Positions 37,221-46,734 of a DNA stretch of 64,000 nucleotides are shown one piece after another; the first letter of the stretch is position 1; every line of letters begins with the position of its first letter. Origin of the DNA: Pyrinomonadaceae bacterium. GTDB taxonomy: Bacteria; Acidobacteriota; Blastocatellia; Pyrinomonadales; Pyrinomonadaceae. The stretch is taken from contig JALHNX010000002.1 of the NCBI GenBank assembly GCA_022843305.1, positions 1 to 64,000 on the forward strand, in the 5' to 3' direction. The notes beneath the pieces are model-generated. The model saw only the letters and a list, made by a program, of their open reading frames with translations, had not been told where the DNA came from and ran no database searches. Both the position numbers and the translations under genes were made by a program.

Positions 37221-39143
37221 ATGGGCGAAAAGAAAGTTACAACTCAAACCGACGAATCGCAGATGCGGCAATTTACGAAAGCCGTTTTGAACGATTTGCA
37301 GGCACTCGAAAAAATGTTTGCCGGCGGGCAGATGGAATCCGGCGTTTTGCGAATCGGCGCGGAGCAAGAGATGTTTCTTGTTGATTCGTCGTTTCATCCC
37401 GCGCCGCTCGTGCTGGAAATTATCGAAGCCGCGAAAGACGGGCGGCTGACGACCGAGATCGGGCGTTTTAATCTCGAAGCCAACCTGACACCGCTTGATT
37501 TTACGGGCGATTGTCTTGGAAAACTCGAAACCGAGCTTAACGAAATTATCGGCATCGTCAAAAACGCGGCGAAAAAGTTTGATGCCGATACGGTTTTGTG
37601 CGGAATTTTGCCGACGATTCAGATGTCGGATTTAGCCGAGAAAAATTTAACCCCAAGCCCGCGTTATAAGGAACTGAACCGTGTTTTGACCGCGCTGCAC
37701 GGCGAAGAACGCATCGTTCACATCAAAGGTCTGGACGAAATAAAACTGCATCTGCAGGATACTTTCACCGAATTCTGCAACACGAGCTTTCAGATTCATC
37801 TGCAGGTTTCAAACGACGAATTCGCGCGGTATTACAACTGGGCGCAGGCGATCACCGCGCCGGTTCTGGCTTCGGCGGTCAATTCGCCGATTCTTTTGGG
37901 GCATCGTTTGTGGCACGAAACGCGGCTCGCGCTTTTTCAGCACGCGACCGACGAACGCTCGACTGTTCAGCAGGAACGAAGCCGTCCGGCGCGCGTTACG
38001 TTCGGCAGAGATTGGGTGAAAGATTCGATTCTCGAAATCTTTCACGAAGATGTCGCGCGTTTCCGCATTATTTTAACGCGCGAATTAGAGGAAAATTCGC
38101 TCGAAGTTTTGGAGCAGGGAAAAATTCCGGGCTTGCACGCGTGGCGGATGCACAACGGCACAATCTGGCGTTGGAATCGCGCCTGTTACGGCGTGATGAA
38201 CGGCAAACCGAGCCTGCGCATTGAAGCCCGTTTTTTGCCGTCGGGTCCGACCGTCGCCGACGAAATGGCAAATTCGGCGTTTTTTCTCGGTTTGATGACC
38301 GCGTTGCCGGAAGAATTCTGCGATGTTACAAGGACGAAACTTTCTTTTGACAACGCGAAGATCAATTTTTTCACCGCCGCGCGTTACGGTTTGAAATCGC
38401 AGATCGCATGGATTGACGGCAAAAATTATCCGGCGCAAAAACTGATTTTAGAAGACCTTCTGCCGCGCGCGCGGCACGGCTTGCGTTCGGCAAACATTGA
38501 CGCGGCGGACATCGAAAAATATCTCGGGATTTTGGAAGAACGCGTTTCGATGGAAAAAACCGGCGCACAATGGATGCTCGATTCGCTTGCCAATATGGAC
38601 AAAGCCGCGAAACCGAACGTGCGACTGCGGACGCTGACCGAAGCGATGCTCAAAAATCAGGAAACAGGCGCGCCGCTTCATCAATGGAGTCTCGCGGAAA
38701 TCGAAGAAAAGACCGACTGGATTGACAATTATCTGACGGTCGAGCAGTTTATGTCGCGTGATCTGTTCACCGTGCGCCCCGAAGATATTGTCGAACTGGC
38801 GGCGAATCTGATGCAGTGGCGGCACATTCGCCACGTTCCGGTCGAAAACGAAAAAGGCGATCTCCTCGGCATCGTCTCGCACCGCGATCTGCTCAAACTT
38901 TTTGCCGAAGAGCGCGAACATATTTTCCGTGAAATCATCGTCAAAGACGTGATGCAAACGAATCTGACAACTGTTTCGCCCGAAACCAGAACGCTCGACG
39001 CGCTTTATATGATGCGCGAAAAAAACATCGGCTGTCTGCCGGTCGTTAAAAATAAAAAGCTCGTCGGACTGATCACGGCGCACGATTTTCTGACGGTTTC
39101 GACGCGGCTTTTCGAGGAAAGATTGAAAAAGCAGACGAAGTAA
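37221..39143 (+). CDS. GCS2-family glutamate-cysteine ligase-like / carboxylate-amine ligase fused to a CBS-domain pair
   Basis: RIGAEQEMFLVDSSFHPAPLVLEIIE, LTTEIGRFNLEANLTPLDF, LRIEARFLPSGPTVADEMANSAFFLGLM; C-term VEQFMSRDLFTVRPEDIVELAANLMQWRHIRHVPVENEKGDLLGIVSHRDLLK and second CBS. Confidence 0.85.
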   Translation: MGEKKVTTQTDESQMRQFTKAVLNDLQALEKMFAGGQMESGVLRIGAEQEMFLVDSSFHPAPLVLEIIEAAKDGRLTTEIGRFNLEANLTPLDFTGDCLGKLETELNEIIGIVKNAAKKFDADTVLCGILPTIQMSDLAEKNLTPSPRYKELNRVLTALHGEERIVHIKGLDEIKLHLQDTFTEFCNTSFQIHLQVSNDEFARYYNWAQAITAPVLASAVNSPILLGHRLWHETRLALFQHATDERSTVQQERSRPARVTFGRDWVKDSILEIFHEDVARFRIILTRELEENSLEVLEQGKIPGLHAWRMHNGTIWRWNRACYGVMNGKPSLRIEARFLPSGPTVADEMANSAFFLGLMTALPEEFCDVTRTKLSFDNAKINFFTAARYGLKSQIAWIDGKNYPAQKLILEDLLPRARHGLRSANIDAADIEKYLGILEERVSMEKTGAQWMLDSLANMDKAAKPNVRLRTLTEAMLKNQETGAPLHQWSLAEIEEKTDWIDNYLTVEQFMSRDLFTVRPEDIVELAANLMQWRHIRHVPVENEKGDLLGIVSHRDLLKLFAEEREHIFREIIVKDVMQTNLTTVSPETRTLDALYMMREKNIGCLPVVKNKKLVGLITAHDFLTVSTRLFEERLKKQTK

Positions 39144-39146
39144 TGT

Positions 39147-39476
39147 TTCACCACAGAGACACAAAGGACATAGAATTTTATTATGATTTTCGTTAGTGAA
39201 CTAAAAGTAATGTTTTGATAAATTGCCTCCAACTTTAGTTGGAGGAGCGATTTGATGAGTTTTCCGGCTTGAGCCGAAAATCAGAAAAATATCAATCATC
39301 CGATCAGCTTGAGCTAAAGCAATTCGGAATTTATTTAATATTATTATTCGGCTGAAGCCGTTTTTTCCATTGCTCTTAACCTCCAACTAAAGTTGGAGGC
39401 AATTGAAAAACACCCGTCAGCATTACTTTTAATTCACTATCAGATTTTCTTTGTAATCTTTGTGTTTTGTGATGAA
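39147..39476. repeat. Concentric nested inverted repeats (at least three layers)
   Basis: Outer TTCACCACAGAGACACAAAGGACATAGAA / TTCTTTGTAATCTTTGTGTTTTGTGATGAA (degenerate); middle TAGTGAACTAAAAGTAATG (39194-39212)/CATTACTTTTAATTCACTA (39421-39439); inner AATTGCCTCCAACT (39221-39234)/AGTTGGAGGCAATT (39391-39404). Confidence 0.85.
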
Positions 39477-39556
39477 TTCCATCGGTTCGTCAAATAATTT
39501 TAGCTTTTCATCACAGATTTGTTGCCGAAATTTCAATTTTGGGTTTCAATGAGAAA

Positions 39557-40663
39557 ATGACCGAAGAACCGCTTTTCAAGCGCAGATGGGTTAAATGGAG
39601 TACGATCTGGGCAATCTGGACGCTGTTCGGATTCTTTTTTACCAGCCAATTTGCCTTACAAAATCAGCTTTCAAGAAATCCCGTGCCGTTCTGGCAAATC
39701 CTGACGTGGCAGATGGTTTCCGGCTACGTCTGGTTTGCAATGAGTCCGTTGCTTTTGTGGCTCGCGCAAAAGTTTCCGTTTGAAGCGAACAAGTGGCAAA
39801 AATCCGTGCTGGTTCATCTTGTCGCCAGCGTCGTGCTTGCCTTTTTTCAACAGGCGATTGACACGTTTTTACTGACGCGGCTCGGTTATCCGCCGAATCG
39901 CCAGTTTGCGAATTTCCTCGAAGCCTATAAATATTTTATTTTCATCAACCTGCATCTGAGCATTTTGATCTACTGGGGCGTGGTCGGCATCAGATCGGCA
40001 TACAGTTATTATCAAAAATACCGCGAACGCGAGCTGATAACTTCTAAATTAGAAGCACGGCTCGCCACTTCGCGGCTGCAGGTTTTAAAAATGCAGCTTC
40101 ACCCGCACTTTCTTTTCAACACTTTAAACGCGATCTCCGAGTTGATCTACAAAGACCCCGAATCCGCCGAACGGATGATCGGCGATCTGAGCGATCTGCT
40201 GCGAATGTCGTTTGAAAAATTGGAAGTGCAGGAAATTTCGCTCAAACAGGAACTCGAATTTCTGCGGAAATATCTCGAAATCGAACAGATGCGTTTTCAG
40301 GATCGTTTACGGGTCGAGATGGAAATTTCGCCCGACACTCTGGACGCGAGCGTGCCGAATATGATCTTGCAGCCTTTGGTCGAAAACGCCATCAAACACG
40401 GCATCGCGCCGCGTTCGACGGGCGGAAAAATTCAAATCGAAGCGCATCGAAATAACGGCAGTCTTGAATTGACCGTTTCGGATAACGGCATCGGCGTGCC
40501 GTTCAAAGACGTGGAACATCTTTCGGAAGGTGTCGGGCTGTCGAACACGCGCCGCCGTCTGAAACATCTCTACGGCGACAAACATAAATTCGATCTGACA
40601 AATGCCGAAACGAGCGGTTTGCGGGTTAATTTAACAATTCCGTTCCGAGAAGTGGAAAACTAA
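39557..40663 (+). CDS. LytS/YehU-type sensor histidine kinase
   Basis: LQVLKMQLHPHFLFNTLNAISELIYKDPESAERMIGDLSDLLRMSFEK; N-box LQPLVENAIKHGIAPRSTGG; SDNGIGVP. Confidence 0.92.
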   Translation: MTEEPLFKRRWVKWSTIWAIWTLFGFFFTSQFALQNQLSRNPVPFWQILTWQMVSGYVWFAMSPLLLWLAQKFPFEANKWQKSVLVHLVASVVLAFFQQAIDTFLLTRLGYPPNRQFANFLEAYKYFIFINLHLSILIYWGVVGIRSAYSYYQKYRERELITSKLEARLATSRLQVLKMQLHPHFLFNTLNAISELIYKDPESAERMIGDLSDLLRMSFEKLEVQEISLKQELEFLRKYLEIEQMRFQDRLRVEMEISPDTLDASVPNMILQPLVENAIKHGIAPRSTGGKIQIEAHRNNGSLELTVSDNGIGVPFKDVEHLSEGVGLSNTRRRLKHLYGDKHKFDLTNAETSGLRVNLTIPFREVEN

Positions 40664-40664
40664 A

Positions 40665-40754
40665 TTTGCCCACGAAACACACGAAAAGAACGAAAATAAA
40701 ACAAAATTTTTAAGATTTCTTTTTTTCGTTTCTTTCGTGTGTTTCGTGGGCAAA
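40665..40754. repeat. GCCCACGAAACACACGAAA-class IR (copy 3) between HK and RR genes
   Basis: TTTGCCCACGAAACACACGAAA (40665-40686) / TTTCGTGTGTTTCGTGGGCAAA (40733-40754), 22 nt perfect. Confidence 0.95.
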
Positions 40755-40765
40755 AAATCTTAAAA

Positions 40766-41533
40766 ATGAAAATCAGAACATTAATCGTTGATGACGAACC
40801 TTTGGCGCGTGACCGCGTGAAGCGGCTTTTGCGCGATGAAACCGACATTACGATCATCGGCGAATGCGGCAACGGCGCGGAAGCAATCAAAACCATCAAA
40901 GCGGAAAAGCCCGATCTGGTTTTTCTCGATATTCAAATGCCCGAAAAAAACGGCTTTGAAGTCATCAAAGCACTCGACGAGAAAACCGTTCCGACCGTGA
41001 TTTTCGTGACGGCTTACGACCAATACGCGCTGCAGGCGTTTGACGTTCACGCGCTCGATTATCTCCTGAAACCTTTTAACCGCGAGCGTCTGCACCGCGC
41101 CGTCACCCGCGCACGCGAACTGATCGAAAACAAAAATCGCGGGAATCTCGATGAAAGATTGGCATCCCTGATCGCCGATCTGAAAATGGAGAAAAAATAT
41201 CTCGAACGCTTGGTCGTCAAATCCGTCGGACGCGTTTTCTTTTTGAAAATTGATGAGATTGACTGGATCGAAGCCGCCGGAAATTATCTGAAACTGCACG
41301 TCGGACGCGAATCGCATCTGATCCGCGAAACGATGAATTCTATCGAAGCGAAATTAAATCCCGACAAATTCCTGCGCATTCACCGCTCGACGGTCGTCAA
41401 CATTGACCGAATCAAGGAACTCCACCCGATGTTCAGCGGCGATTACGCCGTTATCCTCAGAAACGGCGCGGAACTGACGCTTTCCCGAAACTACCGCGAA
41501 AGATTTTTAGAGCTTTTCGAGAATCAAACCTGA
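40766..41533 (+). CDS. LytTR family response regulator
   Basis: MKIRTLIVDDEPLARDRVKRLL, DLVFLDIQMPEKNGFEV, FVTAYDQYALQAFDVHALDYLLKPF, LytTR C-term (FLRIHRSTVVNIDRIKEL). Confidence 0.95.
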   Translation: MKIRTLIVDDEPLARDRVKRLLRDETDITIIGECGNGAEAIKTIKAEKPDLVFLDIQMPEKNGFEVIKALDEKTVPTVIFVTAYDQYALQAFDVHALDYLLKPFNRERLHRAVTRARELIENKNRGNLDERLASLIADLKMEKKYLERLVVKSVGRVFFLKIDEIDWIEAAGNYLKLHVGRESHLIRETMNSIEAKLNPDKFLRIHRSTVVNIDRIKELHPMFSGDYAVILRNGAELTLSRNYRERFLELFENQT

Positions 41534-41534
41534 A

Positions 41535-41624
41535 AGTTTTGAGTCCCGCCTTCAGGCGGCAAATGTTTCATCAGAAGTTAAATTTGTTCGACGCAAAAGC
41601 CGCCTCAAGGCGGGACTCAAAACT
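41535..41624. repeat. Word-type IR, 26-nt arms, abutting RR stop
   Basis: AGTTTTGAGTCCCGCCTTCAGGCGGC (41535-41560) / GCCGCCTCAAGGCGGGACTCAAAACT (41599-41624), 1 mismatch. Confidence 0.95.
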
Positions 41625-41739
41625 GATTTCTAAACCGTTCATCACTTCCCTTTTTCGTTTCATCACAAAACTGTTTTCAATTAAATCCAAACCATCTAAC
41701 CTTAAAATTGTAATAAGTTCATCGTCGGAGTCTAAATAA

Positions 41740-42762
41740 ATGTCGAACAAATTCTTCAAATTTAAAGCTATTTTTCTGCTGTGTTTTTCGTTGTGTTTCG
41801 GAATCGTGATCGTCTGGCGCAATTATGTGATCGTGATCGGTCAAACGGCGAAACCCGTTTTGGTTGCGCTCAATAAAGCCGAAGGCAGTTTAACCATAAT
41901 TGACCCGAACGATATGAAAGTTCTCGGCAAAGTGCCGACCGGCGAAGGTCCGCACGAGGTAGTGCTGTTGGCGGACGGCAAGACGGCGATTGTCGCCAAT
42001 TACGGCAACCAAACGCCGGGAAGCTCGTTTTCGGTGATTGATCTGGAAGCGAAAAAGGAATTGCGGCGCGTTGATCTGATGCCGCTGATGCGCCCGCACG
42101 GACTGCAGGAAGTCGGCGGCAAAATTTATTTTACATCGGAAACAAATCGTCTTATCGGGCGTTACGACCCGGCAACAAATCGTGTGGATTGGCTGATGGG
42201 AACAGGACAGAACGCTACACACATGATCGTCGTAACGCCCGACCAAAAAAGAATTTATACCGCCAATATCGGCTCGGATTCAGTAACGGCTTTTGAAGCC
42301 CAGCCGAACCCGAACAACCCCTGGAAAATGACGCACGTCGCAGTCGGCAAACAGCCCGAAGCGATTGACGTTTCGCCCGACGGCAAAGAAGTTTGGGTCG
42401 GATTGAACAACGAAGGCGCGGTTGACGTGATTGATACGGCAACCAATAAAGTCAGCGGCAAAGTAGATTTGGGCGGACGACCATACCGCGTGAAATTTTC
42501 GCCCGACGGCAGACAGGTTTTTATGACGATGCCGAATACCAAAGAAATTCTGGTCATAGATTCGGCAACCAAAAAGGAATTGAAACGTTTAAAACTGGAA
42601 AGCGTGCCGCTTGGCATTGTTTTCTCGAAAGACGGAAAAACCGCTTTCGTTTCCGCCGTGCAGGCAGATTTCGTTTTGAAAATTGATCTGGAAAAAGGCG
42701 AAGTTACGGGCAAAGCCGTCAGCGGAACAGCACCGGACGGCGTGGCACTGGCGGGAATCTAG
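41740..42762 (+). CDS. YncE/YVTN-type beta-propeller secreted protein
   Basis: Repeats such as GSLTIIDPNDMKVLGKVPTGEGPHEVVLLADGKTAIVANYG; PEAIDVSPDGKEVWVGLNNEGAVDVIDTATNKV. Confidence 0.85.
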   Translation: MSNKFFKFKAIFLLCFSLCFGIVIVWRNYVIVIGQTAKPVLVALNKAEGSLTIIDPNDMKVLGKVPTGEGPHEVVLLADGKTAIVANYGNQTPGSSFSVIDLEAKKELRRVDLMPLMRPHGLQEVGGKIYFTSETNRLIGRYDPATNRVDWLMGTGQNATHMIVVTPDQKRIYTANIGSDSVTAFEAQPNPNNPWKMTHVAVGKQPEAIDVSPDGKEVWVGLNNEGAVDVIDTATNKVSGKVDLGGRPYRVKFSPDGRQVFMTMPNTKEILVIDSATKKELKRLKLESVPLGIVFSKDGKTAFVSAVQADFVLKIDLEKGEVTGKAVSGTAPDGVALAGI

Positions 42763-42771
42763 ATATTTAAC

Positions 42772-42900
42772 AACTTCGGGTTAAGAGCAGGAAAATTCGT
42801 AAAATAAAACGGGTAAAAGCGAAATCAATGTCTTTTCATGCAACCTCCTCATATCATTGATTATTCGTTAGATTTGCAGTTTTCTGCCTTACCCCGAACC
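42772..42900. repeat. Imperfect nested IR between beta-propeller and M28 genes
   Basis: AACTTCGGGTTAAGAGCAGGAAAA / TTTCTGCCTTACCCCGAACC; inner GAAATCAATG / CATTGATTAT. Confidence 0.5.
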
Positions 42901-42926
42901 CCATAATTTTTTAATAGAGGAAAACA

Positions 42927-44588
42927 ATGAGAAAATTTTTGGCACTTATACTGCTTTTATTCATTCTTTCGGGCGTTCCCGCAATTTCTGCCCAAACAAA
43001 ATCCAGAAACAGCAAAAACAATTCGACAAATACCGCCGCCGCGACCGCCGCAAGATTCGGCAACACGGACGGAATCACCGCCGTGCAGATGCGCGCCTTT
43101 CTCGAATTTATCGCGTCGGACGAACTCGAAGGACGCGACACGCCTTCGCGCGGACTCGACATCGCCGCGATGTATATCGCCCAACACCTGAAAAATTGGG
43201 GCATCAAACCGGCGGGCGACGGCGGCACTTATTTTCAAAAATTCCCGCTCAAACGCAGTAAGATTGTCGCGCAAAACACGAATCTCAGCTTAAATAATCA
43301 GGCTTTTACATACGGCGAAGATTTTCTGACGACTTACACAAACGCAAATGTTCCCGCAAGCAATATCGTTTATGTCGGTCACGGCTGGGTTATCAAATCG
43401 AAAAATATCAACGCATTTCAGGGAATTGACGTGAAGGATAAAATCGTCATCGCCACGGGCGGTTTGCCGAAAGGCTTAAATTTTAACGATTTGCAGGGCA
43501 AAATGGGTGAAGATTGGTCATCGCCGGCAATTTACGGAAATGCGAACGGTGCGCGCGCTGTCATTACCTTCGCCAGTTTCGGCGGTCTGGCAAATATAAA
43601 AGCGAACCGCTGGACGCAGACCGAAAAAGGCGACCTCGAATTCAAAGCGCCGCAGTTTCAGGTAAAAATTCCGACCATCACCGCCACGCCGCGCCTTATC
43701 AACGCGCTTTTTCAAGGCGAAAAAACAAACGGCGCGACTGTTTACAACAAAGCTATCACGCAGGATTACGTCGAGCCTTTCGAATTAAATCCGAATAAAA
43801 AAATCAGTCTGAATGTGGCAGTCAAAACCGAAGCCACGCATTCGCAAAACGTTATCGGCATTCTCGAAGGTTCAGACCCGGTTTTGAAAAACGAATACGT
43901 CGCCATCGGTGCGCATTACGACCACGTCGGGATGAATCCGTTCGCGGCGGGCGAAGACAAGATATGGAACGGCGCGGACGACGACGGTTCGGGGACGGTC
44001 GCCGTGATGGCGATGGCGGAAGCATTTTCAAAAGGCGCAGTGCGACCGAAACGCTCGATTCTGTTTATATGGGTCGCGGGCGAGGAAAAAGGTTTGTGGG
44101 GCAGCGAGTATTTTACCGACAATCCGACCGTGCCGCTCGGCTCGATCATCACGCAGCTTAATATTGATATGATCGGTCGCGCCCAACAGGACGGCGACGA
44201 AAATCCGCAAAACAAAGCACTCCCGAAACCGGGTGAAGTTTTCGTCATCGGCTCGAAATTGATGAGCAGCGAACTCGGCGAACTGAGCGAAGCGACGAAT
44301 AAATCGTTCTTGAATATGACGTTTAATTACAAATACGACGACCCGAACGACCCCGAACAGTTTTTCTATCGCTCGGATCATTACAATTTCGCCCGCAAAG
44401 GCATTCCAATCATTTTTTATATGGACGGCAGCCATGCGGATTATCATCAGGTCACGGATTCAATCGAAAAAATTGATTTCGTCAATATGGAGCGCATTGC
44501 GCGGACGATTTTTGCAACCGGATGGGAACTGGCAAACCGCCCGACGCGCCCGAAGGTCGATAAACCTTTTCAGCTCGGTGCGAATTAA
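42927..44588 (+). CDS. M28 family peptidase
   Basis: IGAHYDHVGMNP, NGADDDGSGTVAVMAMAEAF, WVAGEEKGLWGSEYF, NIDMIGR; signal peptide. Confidence 0.9.
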   Translation: MRKFLALILLLFILSGVPAISAQTKSRNSKNNSTNTAAATAARFGNTDGITAVQMRAFLEFIASDELEGRDTPSRGLDIAAMYIAQHLKNWGIKPAGDGGTYFQKFPLKRSKIVAQNTNLSLNNQAFTYGEDFLTTYTNANVPASNIVYVGHGWVIKSKNINAFQGIDVKDKIVIATGGLPKGLNFNDLQGKMGEDWSSPAIYGNANGARAVITFASFGGLANIKANRWTQTEKGDLEFKAPQFQVKIPTITATPRLINALFQGEKTNGATVYNKAITQDYVEPFELNPNKKISLNVAVKTEATHSQNVIGILEGSDPVLKNEYVAIGAHYDHVGMNPFAAGEDKIWNGADDDGSGTVAVMAMAEAFSKGAVRPKRSILFIWVAGEEKGLWGSEYFTDNPTVPLGSIITQLNIDMIGRAQQDGDENPQNKALPKPGEVFVIGSKLMSSELGELSEATNKSFLNMTFNYKYDDPNDPEQFFYRSDHYNFARKGIPIIFYMDGSHADYHQVTDSIEKIDFVNMERIARTIFATGWELANRPTRPKVDKPFQLGAN

Positions 44589-44592
44589 AAAT

Positions 44593-44672
44593 TAGCCGCA
44601 GATGAACGCGGATAAACGCGGATTTTTAATTCAAGTTTTTATCCGCGAAATCCGCGTTCATCTGCGGCTAAG
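44593..44672. repeat. Word-type IR, 23-nt perfect arms
   Basis: TTAGCCGCAGATGAACGCGGATaaacgcggat (44593-44624) / atccgcgaaATCCGCGTTCATCTGCGGCTAA (44642-44672). Confidence 0.95.
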
Positions 44673-44679
44673 AAATCTT

Positions 44680-46017
44680 ATGAAAGTTTTATTCATTTTA
44701 TTTTTGATCGTGCTGACCGGAGCATTTTCCGTCTTTTCCCAAAATGCTCCGATTGCGGGCTTTTGGGAGGGCGCGGTCGAAAAAGACGGCAAACCCTGGC
44801 GCGTTAATCTGAACATTATCGAAGATAAGGCTTTCGTGGATTTTATTGATGTTGACGCGCACGGTTTGGAATTTTCAGTTAAACAAACAGGTGAAATTTG
44901 GCGCATCGAAAGACCGCAGCCGAATGGCAAACCGATAGTTTTTGAAGGAAAAATCGAAGGCAATATTTTTAGCGGCAGCTGGAGCGGCACGAATACGACC
45001 GCCGTTTTCAGCCTGAAACGCGGCAAATCACCCCCGATTTTTTTCCGCGAAGAAGAGGTTTCGTTCAAAAACGGCGATGTTACGCTCGCGGGAAGTCTGC
45101 TTCTGCCGCTGACGAAAAATAAATTTCCGGCGGTCGTTTTCACGCACGGAAGCGGCGCGGAAACGCGTGTGCCGTCGCGCTCGCTGGCGATGCGTTTTGT
45201 CAAAAAAGGCATCGCCGCGCTCGTCTATGACAAACGCGGAACGGGCAGATCGAACGGCAATTATCGGGCGGCGAGTATGGAAGATTTGGCGCGCGACGCG
45301 CTTGCCGGAATCGAATTTTTAAAGACGCGCACGGAAATCAACGGGCAAAAAATCGGCGTTTCCGGTCATAGCCAGGGCGGATGGATCGCGCCTTTGACTT
45401 CAACGATGTCAAAGACGGTCGCTTTCGTCATTGCGAGCGCGGCTTCGGGCGTGAGTCCCGACAAACAAAGTATTTATCACCGCGCAGGCGTAATGCGCGA
45501 GATGGGATTTTCCGAGGGCGACATAAAAATTGCGACCGATCTGCGCGAAAAACTTTACGCCAGCGGCAGATTGCTTCTGGAAAACAAACCGAATGCCGCC
45601 GAGGAACGCCGCAAAGTTTCCGTCGAACTCGCCAAATACGCGAAAGAACCGTGGTTTGAACGCGGCGCGGAATTGCCGCCGAATCTCGATAACGACAATC
45701 CGCCGCGCGGTGCGCTCGAACTTTTGTTTTTCGAACCCGCGCCGATGTGGGAACGGGTTAAAGTTCCCGTTCTGCTTATTTGGGGCGACAAAGACACGGT
45801 TGTGCCAGTCGCGCAAAGTAGAACAATTATCGAAAACGCTCTCAAAAAAGGCGGCAATCAAAACTTTACGACGAAGATTTTTCCGAACGTCGATCACGGC
45901 GTAGTCATCTTTCGTGATGATAAATCGTGGGATTTTCCGCGTGTTGATCTGAGTTATTACGAGGCAATGGTCGAATGGCTCGAAGCCGAATTAAAGAAAA
46001 ATAAAAAGGACAAATAA
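44680..46017 (+). CDS. Secreted alpha/beta hydrolase
   Basis: VVFTHGSGAETR, GVSGHSQGGWIAP, WGDKDTVVPV; start placed at MKVLFILFLIVLTG, since the ORF-track N-term (MNADKRGFLIQVFIREIRVHLRL) is repeat-encoded. Confidence 0.87.
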   Translation: MKVLFILFLIVLTGAFSVFSQNAPIAGFWEGAVEKDGKPWRVNLNIIEDKAFVDFIDVDAHGLEFSVKQTGEIWRIERPQPNGKPIVFEGKIEGNIFSGSWSGTNTTAVFSLKRGKSPPIFFREEEVSFKNGDVTLAGSLLLPLTKNKFPAVVFTHGSGAETRVPSRSLAMRFVKKGIAALVYDKRGTGRSNGNYRAASMEDLARDALAGIEFLKTRTEINGQKIGVSGHSQGGWIAPLTSTMSKTVAFVIASAASGVSPDKQSIYHRAGVMREMGFSEGDIKIATDLREKLYASGRLLLENKPNAAEERRKVSVELAKYAKEPWFERGAELPPNLDNDNPPRGALELLFFEPAPMWERVKVPVLLIWGDKDTVVPVAQSRTIIENALKKGGNQNFTTKIFPNVDHGVVIFRDDKSWDFPRVDLSYYEAMVEWLEAELKKNKKDK

Positions 46018-46021
46018 CAAA

Positions 46022-46531
46022 ATGAAAAAATTATTTCTGATCATTTCAATTATGACAATTTTCGCCGGCGCGGCGTTCGCGCAAAAGGCTGACGACTCGA
46101 AAGACGCAATCGCGGTCGTCAACAAAATGTTCGATATGATGGCGGCGCATAAACCGTCGGAGATCGTCGCGCTTCACACGGCAGAAGCGCAGCTCGTCGC
46201 GCTTAACAAAAACAAGGAAGGCAAATCCGTCATTCGGACATTCAAAGCCGAAGAGTTTTCCAAATTTTTCGCCGAAAAAAAAGCCGAAATATTTGAAGAT
46301 ATGTACGCGCCGAAAGCGGAAATCACGGGCGATTTCGCGCAGGTTTGGGGCAGATACGTGTTTTACGTCAACGGCAAAATTTCGCACTGCGGCGTGAACG
46401 CGTTTCATCTCGTCAGAACCGACGCGGGCTGGCGCATTGCGGGCGCGGCTTCGACGATGGAACCGCAAGGCTGTACGGAACAGGAAAAAGCGATGAAACC
46501 GCCGACACCTACGCCGACAAAACAGCAGTAA
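46022..46531 (+). CDS. Secreted NTF2/SnoaL-like protein
   Basis: MFDMMAAHKPSEIVALHTAEAQLVALNKN...GRYVFYVNGKISHCGVNAFHLVRTDAGWRIAGAAST. Confidence 0.7.
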   Translation: MKKLFLIISIMTIFAGAAFAQKADDSKDAIAVVNKMFDMMAAHKPSEIVALHTAEAQLVALNKNKEGKSVIRTFKAEEFSKFFAEKKAEIFEDMYAPKAEITGDFAQVWGRYVFYVNGKISHCGVNAFHLVRTDAGWRIAGAASTMEPQGCTEQEKAMKPPTPTPTKQQ

Positions 46532-46561
46532 ATTTTCAAGAAACTGTTTGAAAGCGCGAAA

Positions 46562-46665
46562 AATTTATCATTTATCAACTTTCAAATATCAATTAAATTC
46601 AAAGGTTCAAATCGTTTAGAACCTGACAAAATAATTGACAATTGAGATTTGATAATTGATAAATT
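46562..46665. repeat. AATTTATCA/TGATAAATT word-type imperfect IR
   Basis: AATTTATCATTTATCAACTTTCAAATATCAATTA / ATAATTGACAATTGAGATTTGATAATTGATAAATT. Confidence 0.75.
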
Positions 46666-46734
46666 CGGCTTTTGTTTTCCAACATTTTTATCGAACAAGG
46701 GCAATTATTTTAAATCCGTCTAAGGAGAACGCAG

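Noticed and set aside
38448-39164. 238-aa minus-strand ORF over GCS2-CBS
   Set aside because: Shadow ORF; sense strand protein is well supported
41571-41822. 83-aa minus-strand ORF after the response regulator
   Set aside because: Partly encoded by the 41535-41624 inverted repeat and overlaps the beta-propeller start; no family recognised
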